Assembly (NCBI RefSeq): GCF_002216685.1
Contig: NZ_CP022353.1
Coordinates: forward strand, 868,001 to 932,000
Length of the DNA: 64,000 bases
Origin: Vibrio tarriae
GTDB lineage: Bacteria > Pseudomonadota > Gammaproteobacteria > Enterobacterales > Vibrionaceae
Direction of reading: 5' to 3'
Position numbers and translations under genes: made by a program
Part shown: piece by piece, positions 49,442 to 59,001 of the stretch
Numbering within the stretch: position 1 is the first letter of the stretch
Layout: each line of letters begins with the position of its first letter
The notes under the pieces: generated by a model
What the model saw: the letters and a program-made list of their open reading frames with translations, nothing else
Told to the model about the DNA's origin: nothing
Databases searched by the model: none

Positions 49442-49882
49442 ATGGCTGGCTATCAAACCAAAAAACGTGAGATGAAAGCAGAGATTAACGTGGTTCCTTA
49501 CATCGACGTTATGCTGGTTCTCCTCATTATTTTTATGGTGACATCACCGTTTGTAACACAAGGTGTGGATGTGGAGTTGCCGAAAACTCATTCGGCTAAA
49601 TCAGCACAAGATCTAGCGGGTGATAGCGATTCTAGCTTTATCATTGTTGAGATTGATAAAGAAGGTAATCTTGGCCTGAGTGTTAATGATGAAGAAGTTC
49701 AACGCGGTCTATCCATCGAAGATGTGATTGTTCGAGTGAAAGCAGAATTGTCTCTTAAACCTAATTCACCTGTGGCCGTGGGTGGCGATGCCGCTACACC
49801 TTACGCAGAGATTGTTTTGGTATTGGATGAGTTGGGTCAAGCTGGTATTCCTAAAGTAGGGCTACTCACGGACCTTAAATAA
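49442..49882 (+). CDS. tolR: TolR proton-channel subunit
   Basis: A 146-residue ExbD/TolR protein with one N-terminal membrane helix. The essential Asp is in NVVPYIDVMLVLLIIFMVT. The C-terminal periplasmic domain follows. It starts two bases after the tolQ stop. Confidence 0.96.
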   Translation: MAGYQTKKREMKAEINVVPYIDVMLVLLIIFMVTSPFVTQGVDVELPKTHSAKSAQDLAGDSDSSFIIVEIDKEGNLGLSVNDEEVQRGLSIEDVIVRVKAELSLKPNSPVAVGGDAATPYAEIVLVLDELGQAGIPKVGLLTDLK

Positions 49883-49899
49883 TAGGTTTAATACTGAGC

Positions 49900-50970
49900 A
49901 TGAAAGAGAATAAGTCCAGAAAAAGTAATGATGCTAAATCGATAACTATTTCGCTGGCGATGCACGGTGCTTTAGTCGCGATATTGCTCTGGGGAGCCGA
50001 TTTCACCATGTCTGATCCTGAACCGACAGGGCAGATGATTGAAGCGGTGGTCATTGATCCTCAGCTCGTTCGTCAGCAAGCTCAGCAAATTCGTAGTCAG
50101 CGTGAAGAGGCGGCGAAAAAAGAGCAAGAGCGACTGGATAAACTCCGTCGTGAAAGCGAACAGCTAGAGAAAAATCGACAAGCAGAAGAAGAGCGTATCC
50201 GCCAGTTGAAAGAGCAACAGGCTAAAGAAGCCAAAGCGGCTCGTGAAGCAGAAAAGTTACGTGAGCAGAAAGAACAAGAGCGTTTAGCCGCTGAGCAGAA
50301 TGCTCGCGAAGAAAAAGAGCGTGCTGCAAAAGCAGAGGCTGAACGCAAAGTGAAAGAAGAAGCCGCAAAAAAAGCTGAGCAAGAACGCGTGGCGAAAGAA
50401 GCCGCAGCGGCAAAGGCAGAACAGCAGCGTATTGAACGTGAAAAAGAAGCCAAGCTTGCGGAAGAAAAAGCAAAACGTGAAAAAGAAGTGGCAGCGAAAG
50501 CGGAGCAAGAACGTTTAGCAAAGGAAAAAGCGGCCAAAGAGGCGGCAGATAAAGCCAAGAAAGAAAAAGAACGTGCGGCAAAAGCAGAAGCTGAACGTAA
50601 AGCTCAAGAAGCGGCCTTGAATGATATTTTTGGCAGCTTGAGTGAAGAAAGTCAGCAAAATAATGCGGCACGTCAACAGTTTGTTACTTCGGAAGTAGGG
50701 CGCTATGGAGCTATCTACACCCAGCTCATCCGACAGAATCTGTTAGTGGAAGACAGTTTTCGAGGAAAGCAGTGTAGGGTTAACCTAAAGCTTATTCCTA
50801 CTGGGACTGGTGCATTGCTGGGTAGCTTAACCGTTTTGGATGGCGACAGTCGTTTATGTGCAGCAACTAAACGCGCTGTTGCCCAAGTGAATAGTTTTCC
50901 ATTACCGAAAGATCAACCTGACGTTGTGGAAAAACTTAAGAATATTAATTTAACCGTAGCACCTGAATAA
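49900..50970 (+). CDS. tolA: TolA envelope-spanning protein
   Basis: A 356-residue protein with three domains: one membrane helix (about 15-33), a long Lys/Glu/Ala-rich helix (about 55-245, with repeated [14 protein letters not shown] units), and a globular C-terminal domain (about 255-356, with [17 protein letters not shown]) that contacts TolB, Pal and filamentous phage minor coat proteins. In V. cholerae TolA is needed for CTX phage uptake. Long antisense frames in this gene are a by-product of its repetitive coiled-coil code. Confidence 0.95.
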   Translation: MKENKSRKSNDAKSITISLAMHGALVAILLWGADFTMSDPEPTGQMIEAVVIDPQLVRQQAQQIRSQREEAAKKEQERLDKLRRESEQLEKNRQAEEERIRQLKEQQAKEAKAAREAEKLREQKEQERLAAEQNAREEKERAAKAEAERKVKEEAAKKAEQERVAKEAAAAKAEQQRIEREKEAKLAEEKAKREKEVAAKAEQERLAKEKAAKEAADKAKKEKERAAKAEAERKAQEAALNDIFGSLSEESQQNNAARQQFVTSEVGRYGAIYTQLIRQNLLVEDSFRGKQCRVNLKLIPTGTGALLGSLTVLDGDSRLCAATKRAVAQVNSFPLPKDQPDVVEKLKNINLTVAPE

Positions 50971-50984
50971 GGAAGGGAAGGCTT

Positions 50985-52337
50985 GTGTTTAAGCGATTAG
51001 TTTTTGTTTTGATGCTCATCGGTACCGGTTTTTCCAATATTGCGAATGCAGCATTGGAGCTAGTTATCACTGACGGTATTGATTCTGCACGTCCGATTGC
51101 GATAGTTCCTTTCAAATGGGAAGGCGCCACCAAGTTGCCTGAAGACGTTTCGGCGGTGATTGCCTCTGACTTACAACGCAGTGGTAAATTTAGCCCAGTT
51201 CCGACCAGCAAAATGCCACAAACACCTTACAGCGAAGAGCAGGTTGATTTTGGCAAATGGACCTCTATGGGTGTCGATTCTTTACTGACGGGTACGATCA
51301 CGCAAAATGCAGAAGGTAGCTATGTAATTAGTTATCAATTGGTCGATATTGTGCGTGGGCAGTTAACTCAAGGCCAAAGCAAAGCTCTGTCTCAAGATGG
51401 TCAATTGGTACTGTCTAAAGATCATGTTTTGTTTAATAAAGTGGCGACCGTTCCTGCATCAAGAATGCGTGAATATGCCCACCGTATTGCGGACTTGGTT
51501 TATGAGGAATTGACCGGTGAACGCGGTGCCTTTTTAACGCGAATTGCTTACGTTGTGGTCAATGATAAGGATCCGTATCCTTATCAACTGAGAATTGCTG
51601 ATTATGACGGCTATAACGAACGTCTTGTGCTTCGTTCCAAGCAGCCGCTCATGTCACCCGCTTGGTCACCTGATGGCCAGACTTTGGCTTACGTGAGTTT
51701 CCAAAACGGACAAGCCGAAATTTACATGATGAACATCTATAATGGGAAGCGAGAGAAACTGACTTCATTCCCACGTCATAATGGTGCACCTAGATTCTCA
51801 CCAGATGGTAAAACGCTAGCGCTGGTTTTATCAAAAACTGGTAATTTACAGGTCTACACGATGGACTTGGCAACGCGTCGCTTAAAAGAAGTGACAAGTG
51901 GTCGTTCCAACAACACCGAACCCTTCTGGCATCCAGATGGTAAATCTTTAATTTTCACCTCAGATCGGGGTGGTAAACCACAGATTTATCAAGTAGATTT
52001 ATCCGGCGGTGAAACCAAGCGTTTAACTTGGCAAGGTAGCCAAAACTTGGGTGGCCAAATTACACCGGATGGAAAATTCTTGGTGATGGTGAATCGTAGT
52101 GATTCCGGCTTCAATCTCGCGAAGCAGGATTTAGAAACAGGGGCAATGCAGATTCTGACAAAAACCTTGTTGGATGAGTCCCCAAGTATTGCGCCGAATG
52201 GTGGTATGGTGATTTACAGCTCCATCTACAATAAGGCCAACGTCTTGTCGATGGTATCCATTGATGGGCGCTTTAAAGCAAGATTACCGGCAACCAATGG
52301 GCGCGTTCGAGCTCCAGCCTGGTCACCGTTTTTATAA
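50985..52337 (+). CDS. tolB: TolB periplasmic beta-propeller
   Basis: A 450-residue protein with a signal peptide ([22 protein letters not shown]), an N-terminal domain that meets TolA, and a beta-propeller of about six WD-like PD40 repeats ([44 protein letters not shown]). It starts at GTG 50985 with GGAAGGGAAGG upstream. Confidence 0.96.
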   Translation: MFKRLVFVLMLIGTGFSNIANAALELVITDGIDSARPIAIVPFKWEGATKLPEDVSAVIASDLQRSGKFSPVPTSKMPQTPYSEEQVDFGKWTSMGVDSLLTGTITQNAEGSYVISYQLVDIVRGQLTQGQSKALSQDGQLVLSKDHVLFNKVATVPASRMREYAHRIADLVYEELTGERGAFLTRIAYVVVNDKDPYPYQLRIADYDGYNERLVLRSKQPLMSPAWSPDGQTLAYVSFQNGQAEIYMMNIYNGKREKLTSFPRHNGAPRFSPDGKTLALVLSKTGNLQVYTMDLATRRLKEVTSGRSNNTEPFWHPDGKSLIFTSDRGGKPQIYQVDLSGGETKRLTWQGSQNLGGQITPDGKFLVMVNRSDSGFNLAKQDLETGAMQILTKTLLDESPSIAPNGGMVIYSSIYNKANVLSMVSIDGRFKARLPATNGRVRAPAWSPFL

Positions 52338-52368
52338 CAAGTAACTGTTTAATAGAAAGGAATAGGAA

Positions 52369-52887
52369 ATGCAACTTAACAAAGTTCTGAAGAGTCTGCT
52401 GATTGCGCTACCAGTTTTGGCTGTTACCGCTTGTAGCTCAAGCGATGACGCTGCGAACTCAGGTTCTCAAACCAACCAATCAGCAGTTTCTACTGTTGAC
52501 TCAAATGCTCTGAATGCACAAGGTCAACTGACTGAGCAAGAACTGAAAGAACAAGCTCTGCGTGAAAACCAAACTATCTACTTTGCATTCGATAACGCGA
52601 CTATCGCGAGCGACTACGAAGCAATGCTAGCTGCACACGCTGCTTACCTAGTTAAAAACCCAAGCCTACGCGTAACTATCGAAGGTCACGCAGATGAGCG
52701 TGGTACTCCTGAGTACAACATCGCACTGGGTGAGCGTCGTGCTCAAGCAGTTGCTAAGTACCTAGAAGCTCTGGGTGTTCAAGCTGGCCAACTATCTATC
52801 GTTAGCTACGGTGAAGAGAAGCCTCTAGTATTAGGTCAAGCAGAAGACGCATACGCGAAAAATCGTCGTGCAGTTCTGGTTTACTAA
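52369..52887 (+). CDS. pal: Pal peptidoglycan-associated lipoprotein
   Basis: A 172-residue outer-membrane lipoprotein. The signal peptide ends with the lipobox VTAC (Cys22). The OmpA-like peptidoglycan-binding domain has IYFAFDNATIASDYEAML and VTIEGHADERGTPEYNIALG. It depends on the LolCDE exporter encoded at the left end of this window. Confidence 0.96.
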   Translation: MQLNKVLKSLLIALPVLAVTACSSSDDAANSGSQTNQSAVSTVDSNALNAQGQLTEQELKEQALRENQTIYFAFDNATIASDYEAMLAAHAAYLVKNPSLRVTIEGHADERGTPEYNIALGERRAQAVAKYLEALGVQAGQLSIVSYGEEKPLVLGQAEDAYAKNRRAVLVY

Positions 52888-52902
52888 TTGAGGTGATGCC
52901 TC

Positions 52903-53664
52903 ATGTTCAGTAACTTAAAGCACGTTGTCATGCTGATGTTACTGGCAAGTGCAGCGAGCTATGCGCTCGCTGCACCCGCTCCAGTATCTGACTTAAGTAG
53001 CAACGTATCCGGTGGTTCGCGGGGTTCAGAAATTGAACGTCTCGAACGTCTCCTCGAAAGCCGTAATCTTGTGCAGTTGCAAATGCAAAAGCAACTCGAT
53101 GATATGGCACTTGAAGTCAATGAATTACGGGGCCAGATTGAAAAAAACAACTATGACATGCAACAAATGTTGCAGCGTCAAAGAGAGTTGTTTGTAGAAC
53201 TTGATCGTGTGCGTGGCGAGATGAAATCACCTTCCGCAACAGGCCAACTACCAACAAGCAGCAATGATGAGGCTGCACAAGGCACCTTCAGTAGCGACGC
53301 TAATGAACAGGCTGCTTATCAGAATGCTGTTGATCTGATCCTTAAAAAGCGTGACTACGCGGGTGCGATTGCCGCTTTCCAGAAGTTTCAGACTGACTAC
53401 CCTAATTCTACCTTCTCTGCTAATGCACATTACTGGCTAGGCCAGCTCTATTTCGCTAAGAAAGAAGACAAAGAAGCCGCGAAAAGCTTTGCTGCGGTTG
53501 TCTCTGATAAAGGCTCTAACAAACGGGCTGATGCATTAGTTAAGTTGGGCGATATTGCGAAACGCAATAACAACGCCGAACAGGCACGTAAATTTTACCA
53601 GCAAGCGGTGGATGAATATCCCGATAGTGCTTCTGCTAAAGTTGCCAAAGAAAACCTTAAATAA
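52903..53664 (+). CDS. cpoB: CpoB (YbgF) cell-division coordinator
   Basis: A 253-residue periplasmic protein: signal peptide (to about residue 23), an N-terminal coiled coil (residues about 40-105) and C-terminal TPR repeats ([20 protein letters not shown]). CpoB coordinates Tol with PBP1B during constriction in E. coli. It is the last gene of the tol-pal cluster. Confidence 0.93.
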   Translation: MFSNLKHVVMLMLLASAASYALAAPAPVSDLSSNVSGGSRGSEIERLERLLESRNLVQLQMQKQLDDMALEVNELRGQIEKNNYDMQQMLQRQRELFVELDRVRGEMKSPSATGQLPTSSNDEAAQGTFSSDANEQAAYQNAVDLILKKRDYAGAIAAFQKFQTDYPNSTFSANAHYWLGQLYFAKKEDKEAAKSFAAVVSDKGSNKRADALVKLGDIAKRNNNAEQARKFYQQAVDEYPDSASAKVAKENLK

Positions 53665-53667
53665 ACA

Positions 53668-53691
53668 CAAGAGCTGCGTATGCAGCTCTTG
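53668..53691. terminator. Hairpin after cpoB
   Basis: CAAGAGCTGC, loop GTAT, GCAGCTCTTG: a perfect 10-bp stem three bases past the stop, followed by TCCGTTTC rather than a full T-run. It probably ends or protects the tol-pal message. Confidence 0.65.
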
Positions 53692-53830
53692 TCCGTTTCA
53701 GGTTCTTCATCTGGCTATGTTACTCATCTCTAGACACGATTTCGTTTCCTTGTCTATGGCATTCAATTTTGCTTGCTGCTGGCTAGAGTGTACAATGCTC
53801 CGTCTATGGAAGTTGTGTAGAGCAAGAGCA

Positions 53831-54892
53831 ATGAGCCACATACTCGATACTATAAATACAGTTTATCCCTTTCCCCCAAAACCTATCCCTCTTAGGGATG
53901 AGGAAAAGCAAGCTTATATCGCTGAGATCAAACAACTCTTAATTGAGAAAGATGCGGTGTTGATTGCTCATTACTATACGGATCCTGAAATTCAAGCGCT
54001 TGCTGAAGCGACAGGTGGGTTTGTGGGTGACTCGCTAGAGATGGCAAAATTTGGCAACCGCCATCCAGCCACAACCTTAATTATTGCGGGCGTACGTTTC
54101 ATGGGAGAGTCAGCAAAGATTTTGACCCCAGAAAAACGCATCTTAATGCCGACGCTCGAAGCGGAGTGCTCCCTCGATCTTGGTTGCCCAGCAGACAAGT
54201 TCACTGAGTTTTGCGATGCACACCCTGATCATACGGTAGTCGTGTATGCCAATACCTCAGCGGCGGTGAAAGCGCGTGCCGACTGGGTGGTGACATCAAG
54301 CATTGCTCTGGAAATTGTTGAGCACTTAGATTCTGAGGGTAAACCTATTATTTGGGGTCCAGATCGACACTTAGGTGCTTATATTGCTAAGAAAACGGGC
54401 GCTGACATGCTGTTATGGCAGGGCGGATGTGTCGTGCATGATGAGTTTTCTGCTGATGCTCTGCGTAAGATGAAGGCACTTTATCCTGATGCTGCGATTT
54501 TGGTTCATCCTGAATCGCCTGCGAGTGTTGTTGAATTGGCGGATGCGGTAGGCTCAACAAGCCAACTCATTAAAGCGGCTAAGACATTACCACAGCAGAA
54601 AATGATTGTTGCTACGGATAAAGGCATCTTCTTTAAAATGCAGCAAATGGTTCCCGAGAAGGAGCTGATTGAAGCTCCAACCGCAGGTGCGGGAGCGACT
54701 TGCCGTAGTTGTGCGCATTGTCCTTGGATGGCGATGAATGGCCTTCAGGCTATTGCACAAGCACTGCGTGAAGGTGGTAAACAGCATGAAATTTTTGTGG
54801 ATGAAGCGCTGAGAGTGAAATCACTTATCCCGCTTAATCGTATGTTGGATTTCGCTGAACAACTGAATTTAAAAGTGAAAGGCAACGCGTAA
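53831..54892 (+). CDS. nadA: Quinolinate synthase A
   Basis: A 353-residue iron-sulfur enzyme that makes quinolinate for NAD synthesis. The three cluster cysteines are in [27 protein letters not shown] and [16 protein letters not shown] chose ATG 53831 ([14 protein letters not shown]); the frame stays open for 92 codons upstream, overlapping cpoB, with no similarity. E. coli has tRNA genes between cpoB and nadA; none is seen here. Confidence 0.96.
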   Translation: MSHILDTINTVYPFPPKPIPLRDEEKQAYIAEIKQLLIEKDAVLIAHYYTDPEIQALAEATGGFVGDSLEMAKFGNRHPATTLIIAGVRFMGESAKILTPEKRILMPTLEAECSLDLGCPADKFTEFCDAHPDHTVVVYANTSAAVKARADWVVTSSIALEIVEHLDSEGKPIIWGPDRHLGAYIAKKTGADMLLWQGGCVVHDEFSADALRKMKALYPDAAILVHPESPASVVELADAVGSTSQLIKAAKTLPQQKMIVATDKGIFFKMQQMVPEKELIEAPTAGAGATCRSCAHCPWMAMNGLQAIAQALREGGKQHEIFVDEALRVKSLIPLNRMLDFAEQLNLKVKGNA

Positions 54893-54917
54893 GTAAGCTG
54901 TCTGTTGTGCTGAAAAT

Positions 54918-54952
54918 AGACATGCCCATCGCCTTAAAAAATGGGCATGTCT
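54918..54952. terminator. Hairpin between convergent nadA and UPF0149 gene
   Basis: AGACATGCCCAT and ATGGGCATGTCT, a perfect 12-bp stem with an 11-base, A-rich loop. There is no T-run, but it sits between the two gene ends. Confidence 0.6.
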
Positions 54953-54966
54953 GGCAAACATGATGG

Positions 54967-55539
54967 CTACTGAGCTTCAGCTAACGTGACACCACGTTGT
55001 GTGATTCCACACAACATCACTGGAATCGCATGATAAATTTCAGCAAATTGCTCTAAACCGGTGAAGCCTTGCTCATAAAGTGTGGCGATCGATGTTTCAG
55101 GATCGTAGAGCATACTTAATGAAAGAAGCACGCCACCAAGCAGGGTATTATCCGAACTATTTTCTGGCATCAACACCTCCCAATCATCACGCGCTAATTG
55201 CCAACCTTGTAGCATCCCCTCGCAAAAATCACGTACCTCTTGATTCACGATTTCTGCCTCATCCAACAAGTAGCCAGTTGGCCATTGCCAGTTGCCTTCT
55301 AGTAGCTGAGATCGTGTTTCATTCCAAAGTGCGATGATGTGCTCGAAATAGTTTTCTAATTGGATAGGATCCGAAAAAGGTGCAATCTCTTCTCCACCCC
55401 ATAAGAAGGGGAGCCATTCTTCAGGGGGTAAGACATTAGGACAGCAAGCCATAGCGGTAACAAAACCGACGGTTTTAGCTTGATTGAGGAGTTTGTTTTC
55501 TAATTCTGGCTGCTGCAGGATTTCTTGTAAGGTTTGCAT
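54967..55539 (-). CDS. UPF0149/YecA-like protein
   Basis: A 190-residue acidic, helical protein of the UPF0149 (YecA/YgfB) family: GFVTAMACCPNVLPPEEWLP near residue 28 and FCEGMLQGWQLARDDW near 115. It lacks the SEC-C tail of E. coli YecA. The function is unknown. I chose ATG 55539 (MQTLQEILQQPE) rather than 55575. Confidence 0.82.
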   Translation of the reverse strand: MQTLQEILQQPELENKLLNQAKTVGFVTAMACCPNVLPPEEWLPFLWGGEEIAPFSDPIQLENYFEHIIALWNETRSQLLEGNWQWPTGYLLDEAEIVNQEVRDFCEGMLQGWQLARDDWEVLMPENSSDNTLLGGVLLSLSMLYDPETSIATLYEQGFTGLEQFAEIYHAIPVMLCGITQRGVTLAEAQ

Positions 55540-55752
55540 GAGATGTGAGTGCTCAATAAATATCAGTGCGCCCATTTTATCTGGAAAGCGTGCTCAGGGC
55601 ATCCGCTTGTTCTCTCTGTTCAGCGTTTAAGGCTAAATTTCCAGCCTAAGAATGTTAGTTTGTGCACAGCACCATGGAAAATTGATGGGAAAAGAAAGCC
55701 TGACAGAATAATTTCGCTATAATTTTGTAAACAAAAAATAATTCAGTTGGTT

Positions 55753-57957
55753 ATGGCTATTCGCTCCTCGCTTAAAAAGAAAAGTATTCTAGCGCTTACC
55801 ATTTATTTGGCCTTCTTCCTTGCGATTGTAGGGACACTGAGTTATTGGGGGCTTGAGGTTCCATTTAGAAAAGAGCTGAAAAATAATCTAGCTCTGAGAG
55901 CGGAGTTACTGGCGACCCAAATCCGTGAGCCGTTGAATAACTCGATAGGGGTTCTGCAGAGTGTTACCAGCATTGGCAAAAGCGCTGCCGATAAGGAAGA
56001 GCAAGAGCGCATGCTGCGCTCACTATTTTCTGTTGTTGGCGGAGTGATCATTAGCGGCGGGTTGTGGCCGGAACCCAATCTATCGGCAACTGACCCCTCA
56101 CTACGATATGACAGCTTGTTTTTTAATAAAGCAACCGATGGACAGGTTGACCAACTGAGCTCATGGAATAACCCAAAAGCAGGGGGCTATGACCGAGAAA
56201 GCTGGTACCTGGCTGCAGAGCGTGAAGCCGAAGGGCTCTATTTCTGGTCACCTGTCTATGTCGACCCCTATACTCGTGTTGAAATGATCACGGTCTCGAC
56301 TCCTTATTATCGTAACGGTCAGTTTGCGGGCGTTGCTACCGTTGATCTCTCACTTGAAAGCTTAATCCAATTCGTTGCTGCGACAGCAGAGCAGTACAAC
56401 TTAGGTGTGAATCTTAAAGATGCCTTTGGGGTTGAGGTCGTCTCACATAACTTCCGCACTTATGATAATGCCTTGATCAGTTACTATAACTTTGGAGAGT
56501 TCAATTGGCAGATTGAAGTAGTGAATGCCAATCAACACGTGGATGAAATCATTTTCGACTTAATCATTAACATCGAAAAAGGATTGATGCCGATCCTGCT
56601 GCTCTGTGTGATGGTGGGATATTTTTTAATTAGCCATTACTGGATCCGTCCAATTGTATTAATTGCGAAAAGGGTGAGTGAGTCGAGAGAGGGAGAAATC
56701 ATAGATATTCGATACAAATCTCAGGATGAGATCCGCCATCTTATTGATACTTTTAACCAAAAAACGATTTACTTAGAGGCAGAGAAAGTTAAAGCTCAGG
56801 CCTCGACCAAAGCGAAAAGTGCATTTTTAGCCACACTCTCTCATGAAATTCGAACGCCGATGAACGGCGTACTCGGCACCGCGCAAATCTTATTAAAAGA
56901 TGAATTGACGCCTAAGCAGAGACAACACCTCACCAGTCTCTACGAATCGGGCGAGCATATGATGTCATTACTCAATGAGATTTTAGATTATTCGAAAATA
57001 GAGCAGGGCAAATTCGAGTTGGATTACAGTGCATTTCCGCTCAAATCTATCATCGGCAGCATCAAAAGCATCTATTCCAGTCTTTGCGTGGAAAAAGGAC
57101 TGAAATTCCAACTGAACTCAGAAATTGCCGATGGACGGTGGTACTACGGTGACAAGGCGCGTTTGCGGCAAATTATCTTCAATCTGCTTAGCAATGCGGT
57201 GAAATTTACCGAAGTAGGCTTTGTCGCTGTAGGGTTAAGTGAAGAAAGCTGTGGCGATGAGAATTACTTGATCATCAAAGTGCAGGATACGGGGATCGGC
57301 ATCGCACAAGAGTCATTAGGGCGTATCTTTAGGCCTTTTGAACAGGCGGAATCACACACAACACGGCGTTTTGGTGGTACAGGTTTAGGCTTGGCCATTG
57401 TTAAACAGATTGCGGAATTAATGAATGGCAGTGTTTTAGTGCAAAGTGAAGTCGGGAAAGGATCCTGTTTTAACGTGAGAGTCAAATTAGCGATTACCGA
57501 ACCGGTGACCGAAGATGTTAAACCTACTAAAGCTAAGACATATCCCGGTTTACGGGTACTAATTGTCGAAGATAACCGTACGAATATCATGATTCTGGAA
57601 GCTTTTATGCGAAATAAAGGTTTTGAGTGTCATAGTGTGATGGATGGTGCACAAGCTATTGCGGCGTTACAGGAAAGCTCGTTTGATCTGGTGTTAATGG
57701 ATAACCACATGCCGTTAAAAGATGGTATTCAAGCCACCAGAGAAATTCGTCAGTTGCCACTGCCACAAGCCAAGATACTGTTGTTCGGTTGTACCGCCGA
57801 TGTCTTCAAAGATACCCGAGATAAAATGCTCTCTGCAGGGGCGGATGACATTATCGCTAAACCTATTGCAGAGCATGAGTTGGATAGGGTGCTTGAACAA
57901 CACTCAGAGCGCCTGTACCAGTTTCATCGCGAACCTTCTTTACCATCGGTAGAGTAA
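55753..57957 (+). CDS. Hybrid sensor histidine kinase
   Basis: A 734-residue hybrid kinase. Parts in order: membrane helix (about 12-34), a periplasmic Cache-type sensor domain (35-275, with [10 protein letters not shown] and [20 protein letters not shown]), membrane helix near 275-297, HAMP, dimerisation domain with the phospho-acceptor His in [16 protein letters not shown] (about 363), ATPase domain ([25 protein letters not shown]), and a receiver with the acceptor Asp in LVLMDNHMP (about 650). No histidine phosphotransfer domain or response regulator is next to it, so it must pass phosphate to a distant Hpt. ATG 55753 is preferred over TTG 55747. The signal is unknown. Confidence 0.92.
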   Translation: MAIRSSLKKKSILALTIYLAFFLAIVGTLSYWGLEVPFRKELKNNLALRAELLATQIREPLNNSIGVLQSVTSIGKSAADKEEQERMLRSLFSVVGGVIISGGLWPEPNLSATDPSLRYDSLFFNKATDGQVDQLSSWNNPKAGGYDRESWYLAAEREAEGLYFWSPVYVDPYTRVEMITVSTPYYRNGQFAGVATVDLSLESLIQFVAATAEQYNLGVNLKDAFGVEVVSHNFRTYDNALISYYNFGEFNWQIEVVNANQHVDEIIFDLIINIEKGLMPILLLCVMVGYFLISHYWIRPIVLIAKRVSESREGEIIDIRYKSQDEIRHLIDTFNQKTIYLEAEKVKAQASTKAKSAFLATLSHEIRTPMNGVLGTAQILLKDELTPKQRQHLTSLYESGEHMMSLLNEILDYSKIEQGKFELDYSAFPLKSIIGSIKSIYSSLCVEKGLKFQLNSEIADGRWYYGDKARLRQIIFNLLSNAVKFTEVGFVAVGLSEESCGDENYLIIKVQDTGIGIAQESLGRIFRPFEQAESHTTRRFGGTGLGLAIVKQIAELMNGSVLVQSEVGKGSCFNVRVKLAITEPVTEDVKPTKAKTYPGLRVLIVEDNRTNIMILEAFMRNKGFECHSVMDGAQAIAALQESSFDLVLMDNHMPLKDGIQATREIRQLPLPQAKILLFGCTADVFKDTRDKMLSAGADDIIAKPIAEHELDRVLEQHSERLYQFHREPSLPSVE

Positions 57958-58324
57958 ATCACTCTGTTTCTTCCTTCCTTCCTTCCTTCCTTCCTTCCTT
58001 CCTTCCTTCTTTCTTTCCTTTTTTTCCTTTCTTATGCGTGTGGGCAAGTTCGGCTGGCAAGAATCTGTCTCAGCGTGATGTAATAAAATTACCAAACTTA
58101 AACTCAAAAACTGATGTTTTGACTATTAATGCGTAAAAATAGCTGTAGATGCTATTTTAGTTTCATTTTTTGGTTTTTTATTTACCTCTTGAGTTTAAAA
58201 ACAAAGCCTAAAACTAATTTTTGTATGATTTAATAGTTCCATAGACTGCTAATTTGGAATTCTGGCAGTGACATGTTTGGTAAAGATTGCAAAATTGTAG
58301 TGATATATTTTATAGGGGATGTAA
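57958..58324. other. Intergenic region hybrid kinase / alaE
   Basis: 367 bases. The first 75 are the TTCC repeat and a T-rich tail. The rest is A+T-rich with no gene and should hold the alaE promoter; TAGTGATATATTTTATAGG just before the gene provides A/T-rich -10-like words. No terminator other than the pyrimidine tract is seen for the kinase gene. Confidence 0.5.
57970..58018. repeat. TTCC tetranucleotide microsatellite
   Basis: Nine perfect tandem TTCC units at 57971-58006 and then TTCT, TTCT, TTCC, followed by more T-rich sequence to about 58030. It starts 13 bases after the hybrid kinase stop. Such tracts vary in copy number by replication slippage. The all-pyrimidine strand can also form triplex DNA. 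Confidence 0.95.
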
Positions 58325-58777
58325 ATGAAAGCTCGTGGTCCGTTTTGTATTCGTCATGCAGCGGCTGATACTTTTGCGATGGTCGTCTTTTGTTTTGTAA
58401 CAGGCATGATTATTGAAATTTTTGTGTCTGGAATGACCTTTCAGCAATCACTCGCTTCCCGAACCCTTTCCATTCCCGTTAATATCGCGATTGCTTGGCC
58501 GTATGGTGTGTTTAGAGATTATGTTCTTCGCCAAGGGCGCAAAATTTCCCCAACCGGTTGGATGAAGAATCTCTCCGATCTCGTGGCTTACGTTCTCTTT
58601 CAATCGCCGGTTTATGCTGCCATTCTCTTCACCGTAGGCGCTTCTACCGATCAAATCATTACTGCTGTGGCCACCAATGCATTGGTGTCGTGTGGAATGG
58701 GTGTGTTGTACGGCTATTTCCTCGATATGTGCCGCCGTTGGTTTAAAGTTCCGGGCTATACGGTATCTGAAAGTTGA
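58325..58777 (+). CDS. alaE: AlaE L-alanine exporter
   Basis: A 150-residue inner-membrane protein with four helices, similar to E. coli AlaE (YgaW) throughout: [54 protein letters not shown] and [20 protein letters not shown]. It exports L-alanine, probably to relieve high internal pools. A single gene starting at ATG 58325 with AGGGGATGTAA upstream. Confidence 0.92.
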   Translation: MKARGPFCIRHAAADTFAMVVFCFVTGMIIEIFVSGMTFQQSLASRTLSIPVNIAIAWPYGVFRDYVLRQGRKISPTGWMKNLSDLVAYVLFQSPVYAAILFTVGASTDQIITAVATNALVSCGMGVLYGYFLDMCRRWFKVPGYTVSES

Positions 58778-58798
58778 TATTTCTCAGACATTTAGCTT

Positions 58799-58917
58799 TT
58801 ATCCCTTCCTACTTGAAGCGGTAGCGCTGTTGGCTATGTTTGTTCACCCCAATTACATAGTTTATCTATGCTAATGGGGATTAATTAACAATCTGTTTCC
58901 CTACAACGCCAATTCGT
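58799..58917 (+). repeat. ERIC-like intergenic repeat
   Basis: Starts ATCCCTTCCTACTTGAAGC, continues GTTGGCTATGTTTGTTCACC, has the central stem CCCCAATTACATAG / CTATGCTAATGGGG, and ends near CCTACAACGCCAATTCGT. This is the ERIC layout of roughly 120 bases, well conserved in its left half. Placed 21 bases after alaE. Boundaries are approximate. Confidence 0.8.
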
Positions 58918-58944
58918 AAAAAGATTGGAATGGACCCAAAATGA

Positions 58945-58978
58945 AAAACCCAGCTTCGCTAAAACGAGGCTGGGTTGG
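58945..58978 (-). terminator. Terminator after the aldehyde dehydrogenase gene
   Basis: On the minus strand AACCCAGCCTCG, loop TTTTAG, CGAAGCTGGGTT then TTTCATTTT, with one mismatch or G-T position. Confidence 0.82.
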
Positions 58979-59001
58979 TTTATTAGCTTCACACGAAACT
59001 T

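Noticed and set aside
50097..50671. Long antisense reading frames within tolA
   Set aside because: They mirror the Lys/Glu/Ala-rich coiled-coil code and give Ser/Phe/Leu-rich or Leu/Pro-rich proteins with no ribosome site or family resemblance.
53692..53830. tRNA genes between cpoB and nadA
   Set aside because: E. coli has tRNA genes here, so I looked, but no cloverleaf or CCA end was found.
57970..58018. CRISPR or integron (VCR) repeat
   Set aside because: The unit is four bases with no spacers, so it is a simple microsatellite.
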